From contig NZ_NEGJ01000018.1 of the NCBI RefSeq assembly GCF_002135415.1, positions 1 through 54,602 of the forward strand: a DNA stretch of 54,602 nt, in the 5' to 3' direction. The position numbers and the translations under genes were made by a program. Below the pieces are notes generated by a model. The model was not told the DNA's origin, made no database searches, and worked only from the letters and a program-made list of their open reading frames with translations. Of this stretch, positions 9,304-18,608 are shown piece by piece. Origin of the DNA: Acinetobacter sp. ANC 3832. Its GTDB lineage: Bacteria; Pseudomonadota; Gammaproteobacteria; Pseudomonadales; Moraxellaceae. Within the stretch, counting starts at the first letter, position 1, and each line of letters opens with the position of its first letter.

Positions 9304-9819
9304 TTACAGAGTTTCAGATTCAGAGAGCTTGCTCTGATTTAAATAATCTAGAAATGCAGGTAAAAATGTTTCCTGTACGATAAATTTACAACCATGCCAA
9401 GTATAACAACTTTGCCTCGTCCATCCCTCTTCTAGAAGGATGACACGACGATCACACTGTGGATTAGTACGTTGAAATAAAAATTTCCCAATTGGACGAA
9501 CGCCAATATGTTTGAATAAGCGTGCTCGTCCGTGTAGGCTTAGAATCGGAAAAATACTTTTGGCTTTTACCCAAGGTTGTTCTTCACAGCCAAATAAATA
9601 ACTTTCACGTACCCATGAAGTATGCTGATGTGGCATCTGCATCCATGTGGCATCACTAAAATTTAGACGTTGAAAATGCTCTTGAGTCGGCTTTACTTGA
9701 AAATGACCCTTTGCTAAATTGGTGAGCTGTTGTGTTAATGAACCTGATGCATGCAACCATGTTTTTAATTCAGGATTCAATTCTTTTTCCTGTCTTGTAC
9801 ATGCTCGTTGGTTCCACAT
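9304..9819 (-). CDS. ubiC: Chorismate pyruvate-lyase
   Basis: UbiC cleaves chorismate to 4-hydroxybenzoate and pyruvate, the entry to ubiquinone. At 171 residues it has the family length. Recognisable blocks are WVRESYLFG (active-site Arg), PILSLHGRARLFKHIGVRPIGKFLF (turn and substrate residues) and the late acidic LPAFLDYL segment. It is the first gene of the ubiC-ubiA pair. The start at 9819 gives MWNQRACTRQEKELNPELK, a usual N-terminus for the group. Confidence 0.93.
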   Translation of the reverse strand: MWNQRACTRQEKELNPELKTWLHASGSLTQQLTNLAKGHFQVKPTQEHFQRLNFSDATWMQMPHQHTSWVRESYLFGCEEQPWVKAKSIFPILSLHGRARLFKHIGVRPIGKFLFQRTNPQCDRRVILLEEGWTRQSCYTWHGCKFIVQETFLPAFLDYLNQSKLSESETL

Positions 9820-9935
9820 ATGCCCACTACTCTTTTTAGATCATTCAGTTTAACGCAGTTTATTGATGATTTTATTGACAACTCATCAATAATTAACCAT
9901 TTACCCTTCTATCCATGATAAGCATATCAATATCA

Positions 9936-10211
9936 TCAACAGTTATCTGTTTTTGCAATCACTTCAAATTTACCCTGAGCTGTTTTCACTAAAATTAAAC
10001 CTTCGGCACTCAAATAAAATTCTTTGGGATATGCATAATCCAAAGCCAATTCTGGGTTTTTTAAAGCAACAAATTCAACATGCTTATAACCTTCCGATGT
10101 ACGCCCCAGTTCAACATAGGTCACATTAGAAAAGTTCATTTTAAAACCTTTCTCATGGTCTTTGGCATCAATCCAAGGATAAAAACTGGTGTTCTTTTTA
10201 CGCTGCGTCAT
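9936..10211 (-). CDS. Small conserved protein of unknown function
   Basis: This 91-residue protein begins MTQRKKNTSFYPWIDAKDHEKG. It has no signal peptide or membrane segment. Alternating hydrophobic and polar residues (NVTYVELGRTSEGYKHVEFVAL, LILVKTAQGKFEVIAKT) suggest a small beta-rich domain. The gene lies between glnA and ubiC on the same strand, separated from glnA by a strong terminator, so it probably has its own promoter. I do not recognise a family. Confidence 0.65.
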   Translation of the reverse strand: MTQRKKNTSFYPWIDAKDHEKGFKMNFSNVTYVELGRTSEGYKHVEFVALKNPELALDYAYPKEFYLSAEGLILVKTAQGKFEVIAKTDNC

Positions 10212-10251
10212 ATATTTCTAAGCATCATGTCTTGAGTGAAGTAAATGATAC

Positions 10252-10281
10252 AAAAAAACCGCGACATGCGCGGTTTTTTTT
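10252..10281 (-). terminator. Terminator of glnA
   Basis: The stem AAAAAAACCGCG / CGCGGTTTTTTTT has a 5-base loop (GC core 10259-10263 with 10269-10273). A-run and T-run arms on both sides make it functional in either direction. It lies about 20 bp downstream of the glnA stop. Confidence 0.9.
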
Positions 10282-10302
10282 AAGCTTAAATTCTATTAAG
10301 AA

Positions 10303-11712
10303 TTACAGGCTGTAATACATATCAAATTCAACTGGGTGAGTTGTCGTATTTAAACGGCGAACTTCTTCAGTTTTAACTTCGATATACGCATCAAGCATAT
10401 CTTTAGTAAACACGCCACCTTTTAATAGGTAGTCATGATCTGCTTGAAGTGCTTCAAGCGCCATATCCAAGCTATGTGCAACTGTAGGGATTTTCGCTTC
10501 TTCTTCAGGAGGAAGATCATACAAGTTTTTGTCAGCAGCTTCACCTGGATGGATCTTATTCTGGATACCATCAAGACCCGCCATTAACAATGCTGCGAAA
10601 CCTAAGTACGGGTTCATCATTGGATCAGGGAATCGTGCTTCGATACGTTTGCCTTTAGGGCTAGAAACGTAAGGAATACGGATAGATGCTGAACGGTTAC
10701 GAGCTGAATATGCAAGCATAATTGGTGCTTCGTAATGTGGCACTAAACGCTTATAAGAATTCGTTGATGGATTGGTAATAGCATTTAATGAACGAGCATG
10801 TTTAATCACACCACCAATGAAATACAACGCCATTTCTGACAAACCTGCATATTCATCACCAGCAAACAAGTTCTTACCATCTTTAGAAATAGAGATGTGA
10901 ACATGCATACCAGAACCATTATCACCGACCATAGGCTTAGGCATAAATGTCGCAGTTTTTGCATATTGATGCGCAACGTTCCAAACAGCATATTTAAACT
11001 GTTGTACTTCGTCTGCTTTACGAACCATTGTATTGAAGCTCACGCCAATTTCTAATTGGCAAGATGCAACTTCATGGTGATGTACTTCTACACGACCAGG
11101 TCCCATGATGTCTTCAATTTTCGCACACATTTCAGCACGCATATCATGTGAAGAATCAACAGGAGGAACTGGGAAATAGCCGCCTTTAACACGTGGACGG
11201 TGACCTGAGTTACCTGCTTCGTAATCTTTGCCTGTAGACCAAGCTGCTTCTTCAGCAATAATGGTGTGACGAGCGCCAGACATATCGATGTCCCATTTCA
11301 CTTCGTCAAATACAAAAAATTCTGGTTCTGGACCAAAGAATGCTGTATCACCAATACCTGTTGATTTTAAATATTCTTCCGCACGGCGAGCAATTGAACG
11401 TGGATCACGATCATAACCTTGACCAGTAGATGGCTCAATAACGTCACAAGTCACAACAACTGTTGCTTCAGCAAAAAACGGGTCAAGGAATGCTGTCGCT
11501 GCATCTGGACGTAAAATCATGTCCGATGCTTCAATGCCTTTCCAACCTGTAATTGAAGAACCATCAAACATTTTACCGTCTTCAAAGGTATCTTCGTCGA
11601 TTGTATCTGCTGGGTAAGTTACGTGTTGCTCTTTACCCTTAGTATCAGTAAAGCGAAAATCGACCCATTTTGCGCCACTTTCTTGTATGAGTTGAAGGAC
11701 TTTGTTCGCCAT
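10303..11712 (-). CDS. glnA: Glutamine synthetase type I
   Basis: GlnA makes glutamine from glutamate, ammonia and ATP as a cytosolic dodecamer. From ATG 11712 ([13 protein letters not shown]) the protein is 469 residues, the standard GSI-beta length. The metal and glutamate-site block [16 protein letters not shown], the ATP-site [11 protein letters not shown] and the adenylylation loop [10 protein letters not shown], with its Tyr about 70 residues from the C-terminus, are all present, so activity control by GlnE is expected. Two further in-frame starts lie upstream. The ATG at 11718 has GGAG 4 bases before it and would add only MS; the most 5' one at 11757 would sit inside an NtrC-like site. 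Upstream are a sigma-54-type promoter and enhancer-like sites (listed separately), implying nitrogen-responsive expression. Confidence 0.97.
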   Translation of the reverse strand: MANKVLQLIQESGAKWVDFRFTDTKGKEQHVTYPADTIDEDTFEDGKMFDGSSITGWKGIEASDMILRPDAATAFLDPFFAEATVVVTCDVIEPSTGQGYDRDPRSIARRAEEYLKSTGIGDTAFFGPEPEFFVFDEVKWDIDMSGARHTIIAEEAAWSTGKDYEAGNSGHRPRVKGGYFPVPPVDSSHDMRAEMCAKIEDIMGPGRVEVHHHEVASCQLEIGVSFNTMVRKADEVQQFKYAVWNVAHQYAKTATFMPKPMVGDNGSGMHVHISISKDGKNLFAGDEYAGLSEMALYFIGGVIKHARSLNAITNPSTNSYKRLVPHYEAPIMLAYSARNRSASIRIPYVSSPKGKRIEARFPDPMMNPYLGFAALLMAGLDGIQNKIHPGEAADKNLYDLPPEEEAKIPTVAHSLDMALEALQADHDYLLKGGVFTKDMLDAYIEVKTEEVRRLNTTTHPVEFDMYYSL

Positions 11713-11740
11713 GCTCATTTTGCTCCAATGAATTTTTGTT

Positions 11741-11755
11741 GCACTTGATAAGTGC
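11741..11755 (-). promoter_or_regulatory. NtrC-type half-site pair near the glnA start
   Basis: GCAC-TTGATAA-GTGC matches the NtrC dyad GCAC-N7-GTGC and extends to the 17-bp palindrome TGCACTTGATAAGTGCA. It lies downstream of the predicted sigma-54 start point, in the leader about 30 bp ahead of the chosen ATG. This position could repress or fine-tune expression rather than activate it. Confidence 0.5.
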
Positions 11756-11777
11756 ATGTTAGTAGTTGGTATCTATT

Positions 11778-11795
11778 AAGCAATTCTCGTACCAA
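11778..11795 (-). promoter_or_regulatory. Sigma-54-type promoter of glnA
   Basis: Read on the minus strand, TTGGTACGAGAATTGCTT fits the RpoN consensus TGGCACG-N4-TTGCA with the invariant GG (-24) and GC (-12) at correct spacing. It differs at one core -24 base (T for C). The predicted transcript start is near 11768, giving a leader of about 55 bases. Confidence 0.6.
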
Positions 11796-11943
11796 CTTTA
11801 AAAAGAAAAGCTAAAACACTGAATTCTCTATTGGTATTCAAGCGATACAGTCTTCTCTTCAGACTTATTATACTGTCTACTCTTATAAATGCACCATATT
11901 CACACACTGTTCTTACGTTTAATTTACAAAGCACAACATGAGC

Positions 11944-11958
11944 GCACCATTTTTGTGC
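11944..11958 (-). promoter_or_regulatory. NtrC enhancer-like site upstream of glnA
   Basis: GCAC-CATTTTT-GTGC is a GCAC-N7-GTGC dyad, close to the enteric NtrC site GCACCATTTTGGTGC. It lies about 165-180 bp upstream of the predicted sigma-54 start, a usual enhancer distance. Weaker GCACCA and TGGTGC half-sites occur nearby (about 11891 and 11992). Confidence 0.6.
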
Positions 11959-12073
11959 AAATAAGCTTTTATGACTTTATTTGGTGCTATAAATATTGTT
12001 CTGCACTATAAAAATTTCATGAATATATTTTGAATGAAACATAAAGTTATAAAACTCAAAAGGCACTTTTACG

Positions 12074-12613
12074 TTAAGCGTACTCAACTTCAGCACGTGC
12101 AATTAATGCTTCTACCATCAGCAACACATCGTCTTTTTCACGTGCATCTACGGCAAATACAGGCATGCTATAATTTTGAATAGACATCCAATCACGATAT
12201 TTTTTTAATAATTGTTGTGGATCTTCATCTACATGGGTAATACCTACAATGATATTCCCGACATGCTCTTTAAACGAATCATAATAAAATTGGAGGTCTT
12301 CCAAAGCATTTTTACGCGAATGATCAATTAAAATAACCGCACCAATTGCACCCTTACAAATCACTGACCAGATAAAATCAAAGCGATCCTGCCCAGGCGT
12401 ACCATACAGACCAACAACAACACCATCTTCTAATTTAATTTCACCATAATCAATGCCGACCGTGGTTAATGCTTTACTATGTGATTGCTCATCTGTATTA
12501 ACAGCTTCAGTAGAAAGCACAGCAACTTCGGATAATGACTTAATCGCTTCAGTTTTACCTGCACCCATCGTGCCACCAAAAACTATTTTATATTTCTGTA
12601 GAATCACTGACAT
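12074..12613 (-). CDS. MglA-like small GTPase
   Basis: The 179-residue protein has a P-loop GGTMGAGKT (residues 13-21), a Thr-containing switch region (KALTTVGIDYGEI), a G3-like YGTPGQDRF and a G4-like THVDED in place of the usual NKxD. This pattern is typical of the bacterial MglA/Gtr1-like GTPases that pair with roadblock/LC7 proteins, and of conserved Acinetobacter ATP/GTP-binding proteins. Such GTPases act as polarity or regulatory switches; the role here is not known. The neighbour upstream on the same strand (12805-13755) is 191 bp away and could be its partner. No roadblock protein is visible in the window. Confidence 0.75.
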   Translation of the reverse strand: MSVILQKYKIVFGGTMGAGKTEAIKSLSEVAVLSTEAVNTDEQSHSKALTTVGIDYGEIKLEDGVVVGLYGTPGQDRFDFIWSVICKGAIGAVILIDHSRKNALEDLQFYYDSFKEHVGNIIVGITHVDEDPQQLLKKYRDWMSIQNYSMPVFAVDAREKDDVLLMVEALIARAEVEYA

Positions 12614-12804
12614 TCCCCTTTTTTATATTGTGCTATAAATATTCAATTGGCTAAATCGCTTGTATAAAGCTTTTTTACTTTCAAATAAAAAAAGCCAATG
12701 AATCATTATTTGATCTGTTTAATTTTATTAAAAAATAACTTTATTGATATTTTTTATAACCGTTTTAAAATTATGATTTATAAGTTAACCAAAATCTTCA
12801 ATCA

Positions 12805-13755
12805 TTAAAGTCCAAGTTTTCTTCTTAACTTACCAAAGAAACCTCTTAAGCCACTACTATTATCAGATGGTTTAACTTCCTCTTGAACAAGCTTTGCTTC
12901 ACTTTCTGGAATTTCTTTCAAAGCATTGGTCAATAACGCAGTTGAAACAAATTTTTGAATATTCTGAACAGATAGATCCAATCTTTTCTCAACTTGAGAA
13001 ATATTGGCACCCTTTTCAAAACACGCCGCAATTTTAAAAATATGCTGTCGATCTTGAATTGAGTTTGGCTGTGGCCAATATTGCAATTTATAGAATGTGG
13101 AAACAGAATGATCTTTACCTAAGTTTTCTGAGAACCAAAAAATATTCCACAACCAAGAACGTAAATCTGTACCTTGCTTCATACTTGCAGTTTGTGCCAT
13201 TTGCATAGTTGCGTAGGTATAATTCAAAGTTGAATCTGTACCTTGTATTTTACGTTCCGAATCTATCCAAACTTGTTCAGTGCGTGTATTCATCAAGCCC
13301 ATATTGCCGTGACCATCAAAAATTTGTAAATTGCCATTCCGTTCATTAAAGAACTCTTGTGAAATTTTATTTAAATCCACTGTTTTGGCAATTTGTGATA
13401 CAAACCTTTCAGTCTTTTGACTCATTGGAACATGATGATAACGATCTTTAAACCAACTCCGAATTTCATCAGTTGGTAAAAAAGGTAAATAAAGTTTATC
13501 GCCTTCTATTGAGCCAGATTTTTCATTTTTATTGATTAATCTTAAATAAGGGACTTGTTGAGATCCGACCAAGTTTTGAATCGTTGGAGAACCAAAAAAC
13601 ATATCATTTACAAGAAGAATATCTAAATGTGGGTCGGCAATATTCGCCCAATTGACTTCAAGCGTATCATCATATAATAAACGGACTTTCTGCTTAATAC
13701 TTTCAAGTACATTGAGACTTAAGCCAAAAATTGCAATTTTAATTCTTTCTTTCAT
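12805..13755 (-). CDS. Conserved protein of unknown function next to the MglA-like GTPase
   Basis: This 316-residue protein begins MKERIKIAIFGLSLNVLESI. The first ~110 residues alternate hydrophobic strands and helices (IKIAIFGL, DILLVND, VPYLRLIN), which looks like a receiver-like or Rossmann-type fold without an obvious phospho-acceptor. The C-terminal part contains a possible winged-helix-like segment (SQVEKRLDLSVQNIQKFVSTALLTNAL) and a basic tail (GFFGKLRRKLGL). No signal peptide or TM segment is seen. Same-strand placement upstream of the GTPase suggests they work together; this is inference. Confidence 0.6.
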   Translation of the reverse strand: MKERIKIAIFGLSLNVLESIKQKVRLLYDDTLEVNWANIADPHLDILLVNDMFFGSPTIQNLVGSQQVPYLRLINKNEKSGSIEGDKLYLPFLPTDEIRSWFKDRYHHVPMSQKTERFVSQIAKTVDLNKISQEFFNERNGNLQIFDGHGNMGLMNTRTEQVWIDSERKIQGTDSTLNYTYATMQMAQTASMKQGTDLRSWLWNIFWFSENLGKDHSVSTFYKLQYWPQPNSIQDRQHIFKIAACFEKGANISQVEKRLDLSVQNIQKFVSTALLTNALKEIPESEAKLVQEEVKPSDNSSGLRGFFGKLRRKLGL

Positions 13756-14461
13756 TTAGCCCCCTGCACGCCCCATTATCTGTGATCAATTTAACACTTA
13801 GCTTCAATAAAATAAAATGAATCATTGTTATAAAACTTGATTTTTACCTTATTATTCCAAAATTATTTTGTGAAGATGATATTAAAGATCAAATATGAAT
13901 CTATTAGCGACCAACAATACTATAACCATTTGCATTTACAATCATTTTTTAAGCTTTAAATCTGAATTAAAAGGAATAAATGTAACCATGATAAAGGCTT
14001 TAAAGTTATTATTAACAAGTAGTGAATAATATTTAAATAAACTTAATAAACATCTAAAACTTGTTGAACAAAATAAATTTCTGACATCAAAATTAGCAAT
14101 CAGTCATCATATTTTTTTAATCAAAATTTGATCGTTTTTCATTATTTTTTACTTTGAATCTCATATACGAATATCCTTTATTTTTTAAATGACAAATTCC
14201 AACTCAATATAAATTGATATCTCATGATTTACGTATTTTAAAATCGTAAAGTGACGCTTAAGCCAATCCCATCGCTATATAGAAATATATAAACAGGATG
14301 CGCTGTTTTTTGGTATGATTACAAACACTCTATTTTTACAACATTTAATGAAGAAAACTCATTTTTTAATGAAAAACCTTCAGTTGCAAATTGACGAGTA
14401 TTTAAAGACCGTAAAGCACCATTGAGTGCATAAATTTCAATATGTTAATAAGGTTAGTCTC
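13756..14461. other. Long AT-rich intergenic region upstream of trpG
   Basis: About 700 bp separate the divergent gene at 13755 and trpG. I see no convincing gene. A 25-codon frame at 14348-14425 begins MKKTHFLMKN and has no Trp codons and no ribosome-binding site. A possible trpG promoter is at 14314. The rest has no recognisable structure. Confidence 0.5.
14308..14319 (+). promoter_or_regulatory. Possible extended -10 promoter for trpGDC
   Basis: TGGTATGAT (TG-N-TATGAT, -10 hexamer at 14314-14319) is an extended -10 element. No good -35 is seen 17 bp upstream. It would leave a leader of about 135 bases before the trpG ATG. Confidence 0.4.
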
Positions 14462-15049
14462 ATGCTTTTGATGATCGACAATTATGACTCATTTACTTAT
14501 AACATCGTGCAATACTTTGGCGAGTTAAATCAGGAAGTAAAAGTAGTCCGTAATGATGCCGTGACTTTAGAAGATATTGAGCGATGGCAACCAAAATATT
14601 TAGTGATTGGTCCTGGTCCTTGCTCTCCAAGCGAAGCTGGAATTTCTATTCCAGCTATTCAACACTTTGCAGGGAAAATCCCCTTACTCGGTGTTTGCTT
14701 AGGGCATCAAGCCATTGGACAAGCCTTTGGTGGTGATATTATTCGCGCCAAAACGGTCATGCATGGTCGTTTATCGGACATGCATCATAGTGACAAAGGT
14801 ATTTTTAGCAATTTACCCTCTCCCTTTTCTGCAACTCGCTATCATTCTTTAGTGATTGATCAAGCAACTTTACCAGAATGTTTAGAGCTAACTTGCTGGA
14901 CCAATCAAGTAGATGGTTCAATCGAAGAAATCATGGGTGTAAAACATAAGACACTACCTATTGAAGGTGTGCAGTTCCATCCTGAATCTATTTTGAGCGA
15001 ACATGGTCACCAAATCTTCAAAAACTTTTTAGACATTTATGCAGAATGA
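14462..15049 (+). CDS. trpG: Anthranilate/aminodeoxychorismate synthase glutamine amidotransferase subunit
   Basis: This 195-residue class I amidotransferase supplies ammonia from glutamine to the anthranilate synthase large subunit TrpE (encoded elsewhere), and possibly also to PabB for folate. The sequence shows [18 protein letters not shown], the oxyanion block [13 protein letters not shown], the catalytic Cys in [15 protein letters not shown] and the His/Glu of [14 protein letters not shown] chose ATG 14462 because AAGG lies 8 bases upstream; an upstream in-frame start at 14426 would add 12 residues without homology. It is the first gene of trpGDC. Confidence 0.95.
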   Translation: MLLMIDNYDSFTYNIVQYFGELNQEVKVVRNDAVTLEDIERWQPKYLVIGPGPCSPSEAGISIPAIQHFAGKIPLLGVCLGHQAIGQAFGGDIIRAKTVMHGRLSDMHHSDKGIFSNLPSPFSATRYHSLVIDQATLPECLELTCWTNQVDGSIEEIMGVKHKTLPIEGVQFHPESILSEHGHQIFKNFLDIYAE

Positions 15050-15063
15050 GCGTAGCCAAAATC

Positions 15064-16110
15064 ATGGATATTCAACAAGCTTTAAATAATATAACCAAAA
15101 ATATTGAGTTGACTCAGCCACAAATGGAAGACGTCATGCGCACCATCATGCGTGGTGAAGCAAGTGATGCCCAAATTGGTGCATTAATGATGGGACTTCG
15201 TTTAAAAGGCGAAAGTATTGATGAAATCACCGCTGCTGCACGTGTGATGCGTGAGTTTGCCATTAAAATTGATGTCAGTGACATTCCAAATTTAATTGAT
15301 ATTGTCGGTACAGGCGGTGACGGCCAAAACTTATTTAATGTTTCAACAGCTTCTTCTTTTGTCATTGCGGCTTCAGGTGCCACCATTGCCAAACACGGTA
15401 ACCGTGGTGTGTCATCTAAATCTGGATCATCTGATTTATTGGAACAAGCAGATATTAAACTTGACCTCAACATGGAACAAACTGAACGTTGTATCCGTGA
15501 AATGGGCGTGGGTTTCTTATTTGCACCGAATCATCATAAAGCAATGAAATATGCAGTTGGCCCACGTAAAGAATTGGGTTTCCGTAGTATTTTCAATTTA
15601 CTCGGCCCGCTTACGAATCCGGCTGGGGTAAAACGCTTTGTGATTGGTGTGTTCTCCAATGAACTATGCTTACCAATGGCAGAAGTTATGAAACAATTGG
15701 GTGCTGAGCATGTAATGGTGGTTCATTCTAGAGATGGATTAGATGAAATCAGCCTTGCTTCACCCACCTATGTTGCTGAATTAAAAGATGGTGAAATCAC
15801 TGAATGGATGATTAACCCTGAAGATGTTGATATAGAATCACAAACACTTATGGGACTCTCTGTAGAGAGTGCGGCTGAAAGTCTAATGCTTATTAAAGAC
15901 GCTTTAGGTAAGAAAAAATCAGCGAAGGGTGAAAAAGCTGCCAATATGATTGCCCTGAATGCAGGTGCAGGCATCTATGTTTCAGGTCTAACCAAAGACT
16001 ACAAACAAGGCGTGGCTTTGGCACATGATATTATTTATGGCGGACAAGCTTTAGAAAAAATGAGCGTATTGTCTGAATTTACCAAAACACTCAAAGAATA
16101 CGAAGCTTAA
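15064..16110 (+). CDS. trpD: Anthranilate phosphoribosyltransferase
   Basis: TrpD transfers phosphoribosyl from PRPP to anthranilate. It carries the PRPP-binding [14 protein letters not shown], the [18 protein letters not shown] block and [31 protein letters not shown]. The ATG at 15064 gives [13 protein letters not shown], the usual N-terminus, and 348 residues. An in-frame ATG at 15046 would overlap the trpG stop (ATGA) and add six residues, so translational coupling from there is a real alternative. Confidence 0.95.
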   Translation: MDIQQALNNITKNIELTQPQMEDVMRTIMRGEASDAQIGALMMGLRLKGESIDEITAAARVMREFAIKIDVSDIPNLIDIVGTGGDGQNLFNVSTASSFVIAASGATIAKHGNRGVSSKSGSSDLLEQADIKLDLNMEQTERCIREMGVGFLFAPNHHKAMKYAVGPRKELGFRSIFNLLGPLTNPAGVKRFVIGVFSNELCLPMAEVMKQLGAEHVMVVHSRDGLDEISLASPTYVAELKDGEITEWMINPEDVDIESQTLMGLSVESAAESLMLIKDALGKKKSAKGEKAANMIALNAGAGIYVSGLTKDYKQGVALAHDIIYGGQALEKMSVLSEFTKTLKEYEA

Positions 16111-16131
16111 GGCTATACAGGAATTATTATT

Positions 16132-16932
16132 ATGGTTGATATTGCCAATACCATTTTAGGTAAAATTGTAGATCGTAAATACCAAGAATTTGCGACTCGC
16201 TTAAAACAACGTAGTTTAAAAGATGTTGAAGAGTTGGCTTTGGCTGCAACACCTGTACGTGGTTTTGCTCAAGCTGTGCAAAGCAAACGTCCTGGGGTAA
16301 TTGCTGAAATTAAAAAAGCATCTCCATCTAAAGGGATTATTCGTGAAAATTTTAATCCTGCGGAAATTGCTGAGCAATATGAAGCAGCAGGTGCAGCATG
16401 TTTATCTGTACTGACGGATGTTGATTTTTTCCAAGGCGCGGATGAAAATATTCAAATTGCCCGTTCGCACTGTTCCCTTCCTGCACTTCGTAAAGATTTT
16501 TTAATTGATCCTTATGGTGTTGTTGAAGCACGTGCTTTACATGCAGATTGTATTCTGCTGATTGTGGCATCGCTATCTGATATGCAATTGGAAGAAATGT
16601 CTAAAACAGCATTTGAATACAATTTAGATGTTTTGGTTGAAGTCCATGATGAAGATGAACTTGAGCGTGCATTAAAACTGCCTGATCGTTGTCTTTTGGG
16701 TGTGAATAATCGTAATCTAAAAACTTTTGATGTCGATTTAAAGACATCAATCCGTTTGAAAAAGTTACTTGATCCAGCACGTTTATTGGTTACAGAAAGT
16801 GGTATTGCTACACCTGAGGATGTTGCCATGATGCAAGAGAATGATATTCATGCATTCTTGGTAGGTGAAAGCTTTATGAAACAACCACGTCCAGATCATG
16901 CATTTACAGCATTATTTGGTCAGCCAAAATAA
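16132..16932 (+). CDS. trpC: Indole-3-glycerol-phosphate synthase
   Basis: TrpC cyclises CdRP to indole-3-glycerol phosphate. It is a monofunctional 266-residue TIM barrel with VIAEIKKASPSKGIIR (catalytic Lys), LSVLTDVDFFQG, LRKDFLIDPYGVVEARAL, GVNNRNLKTFDVDL and LVTESGIATPEDV. It lies 21 bp after trpD. There is no fused TrpF, in line with the split trp arrangement of Acinetobacter and Pseudomonas. No terminator is evident after it. Confidence 0.97.
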   Translation: MVDIANTILGKIVDRKYQEFATRLKQRSLKDVEELALAATPVRGFAQAVQSKRPGVIAEIKKASPSKGIIRENFNPAEIAEQYEAAGAACLSVLTDVDFFQGADENIQIARSHCSLPALRKDFLIDPYGVVEARALHADCILLIVASLSDMQLEEMSKTAFEYNLDVLVEVHDEDELERALKLPDRCLLGVNNRNLKTFDVDLKTSIRLKKLLDPARLLVTESGIATPEDVAMMQENDIHAFLVGESFMKQPRPDHAFTALFGQPK

Positions 16933-17057
16933 TTAAACCTCTTGTATAAAATATCTTCATTTATATTTTTCGGGAGAAAATTATAAAGATGATAAATACT
17001 TATGCAAGATATCAATTTCAAATAAACAGTAATCATCATTAAGTGATAATTTAAGTT

Positions 17058-17750
17058 ATGAGTAGTCATGATTCTTCGTTTTCAAACGCTCAACAAGATC
17101 TTTTGAAAGCGTTTAAAAAACAAATTACTCATCCTCATTCTTCTAAGCTTGCAGCACAACCTGAGCCTCAGAAAGCTCAGGTTACTGTAGAAGAAGAACC
17201 TGATGATGCAGATTTGTTTAAAAAAGCTTTAGTCGGTGTTAAAGCCATCGATAATGGTAATATTGCCAAAATTGAACGTAACCCCCGTAAAAAGCCTGAT
17301 GCTAAGATATTGGCAAAACGTGCCTCTGCCATCGGTCCTGCTGAACTTGATCATGCAGAATTGTCAGATACACAAGCTATGCTAAACCCAGTAGCCAGTC
17401 AAGCAGCATTAAGCTATCGCATTGCGACTTTACAGCATAAGGTTTTTGAAGACTTAAAAGCAGGTAATCTACGTTGGTATGAAGCGGTAGATTTACATGG
17501 CTGTACAGTGGAAGATGCTCGCTCTGCGGTCTTACAAATTATTCAGATGGCAAAAGATGAAAATCAAAATGTGCTTAAAATTGTGCATGGCAAAGGGCCT
17601 GATGCCGTTTTAAAAACCTATGTCAATGGATGGCTTCGTCAGCATCGTGATGTATTGGCTTTTGTCAGTGCACCTGAAAATCAGGGGGGTACAGGTGCCG
17701 TTTTAGTACTCCTAAAACGTGCTGAGAAAAACCCTAAATTTAATCAATAA
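17058..17750 (+). CDS. smrA: Smr-domain protein (SmrA-like)
   Basis: The 230-residue protein has a charged, low-complexity N-terminal half (about 1-115) and a C-terminal Smr domain: VDLHGCTVEDARSAVLQII, LKIVHGKGPDAVLKTYVNGWLRQH and the closing GGTGAVLVLLKR. In the SmrA group the DLHG and HGKG motifs form the putative nuclease site; ours reads HGKGP followed by DAVLK. The family has nicking endonuclease activity in vitro; its cellular role is unclear. It sits between trpC and folE, probably with its own promoter in the 125-bp gap. Confidence 0.88.
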   Translation: MSSHDSSFSNAQQDLLKAFKKQITHPHSSKLAAQPEPQKAQVTVEEEPDDADLFKKALVGVKAIDNGNIAKIERNPRKKPDAKILAKRASAIGPAELDHAELSDTQAMLNPVASQAALSYRIATLQHKVFEDLKAGNLRWYEAVDLHGCTVEDARSAVLQIIQMAKDENQNVLKIVHGKGPDAVLKTYVNGWLRQHRDVLAFVSAPENQGGTGAVLVLLKRAEKNPKFNQ

Positions 17751-17769
17751 GCGGTTTATCTTGTAGTAG

Positions 17770-17798
17770 TCTGACTTTTCATGTTTTTCTGCTACAAT
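17770..17798 (+). promoter_or_regulatory. Possible sigma-70 promoter of folE
   Basis: TACAAT (17793-17798) is preceded by a TCTGACT -35-like element with 16-17 bp spacing. It lies about 38 bp upstream of the folE start. Confidence 0.45.
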
Positions 17799-17835
17799 GC
17801 CGACCTTGTTCAATCAGTGTAAGTGAACACGTTTT

Positions 17836-18390
17836 ATGTCTATGCAGCAATCCTACGCCAATATTTTAACTGCCGTTGGCGAGGACTTAAATCGTCCTGG
17901 TCTCAAAGATACGCCAATGCGTGCTGCTAAAGCTTTTTCGTATTTGACGTCTGGTTATAGCAAAACTTTGGAAGAAGTGACCAATAATGCGGTCTTTCCT
18001 TCCGATAACCATGAAATGGTTTTAGTGAAGAATATTGAATTCTATTCGCTTTGTGAGCATCATTTACTGCCTTTCCATGGTCGTGTACATATTGCTTACC
18101 TACCTGATGGTAATGTTTTAGGCTTATCTAAATTTGCCCGTATTACTGAAATGTTTGCGCGTCGTTTGCAAATTCAAGAACAGTTAACGCAACAAATTGC
18201 TGAAGCTGTGGCTGAAGTGACTCAAGCCCGTGGCGTTGCAGTGGTGATTGATTCTGCCCATATGTGCATGATGATGCGTGGTGTGAGCAAACAAGAGTCT
18301 ACAACTCGTACTGTGTCCTTTGTGGGTGAATTTAAAACGGATAAAGATTCACGTCGCGAGTTTTTACAAGCAGTTCCTGAAGCGTATTAA
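17836..18390 (+). CDS. folE: GTP cyclohydrolase I
   Basis: FolE converts GTP to 7,8-dihydroneopterin triphosphate, the first step of folate synthesis. The 184-residue protein carries the zinc ligands in [13 protein letters not shown] and the Cys of [10 protein letters not shown], plus LGLSKFARI and RTVSFVGEF. It starts [11 protein letters not shown]; the second Met (17842) is an equally possible start. It is followed by a strong terminator. Confidence 0.97.
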   Translation: MSMQQSYANILTAVGEDLNRPGLKDTPMRAAKAFSYLTSGYSKTLEEVTNNAVFPSDNHEMVLVKNIEFYSLCEHHLLPFHGRVHIAYLPDGNVLGLSKFARITEMFARRLQIQEQLTQQIAEAVAEVTQARGVAVVIDSAHMCMMMRGVSKQESTTRTVSFVGEFKTDKDSRREFLQAVPEAY

Positions 18391-18404
18391 GCAGTCTTGA
18401 ATTT

Positions 18405-18433
18405 TTAAACCCCGAAACATCGGGGTTTTTTAT
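18405..18433 (+). terminator. Terminator of folE
   Basis: CCCCGA-aaca-TCGGGG (18410-18425) is followed by six T, about 20 bp after the folE stop. Confidence 0.92.
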
Positions 18434-18608
18434 TTTTAGACTTTTTATTAAATAAGCATCATGCAAAAGCTTAATAATGATGAGTCACGACACATCATAA
18501 TTTCTCAACCAGAAACGCTAATAAAACAGATATTCACGGATTAGGTATACGCTTAAAATTTTCTTGAGTTAATATATTTTATACTTTGAAATTTTAAGAT
18601 TTACTCCA

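Noticed and set aside
14348..14425. 25-codon frame in the trpG leader as a Trp attenuator peptide
   Set aside because: It contains no Trp codons and no ribosome-binding site, and no terminator/antiterminator pair was seen between it and trpG.
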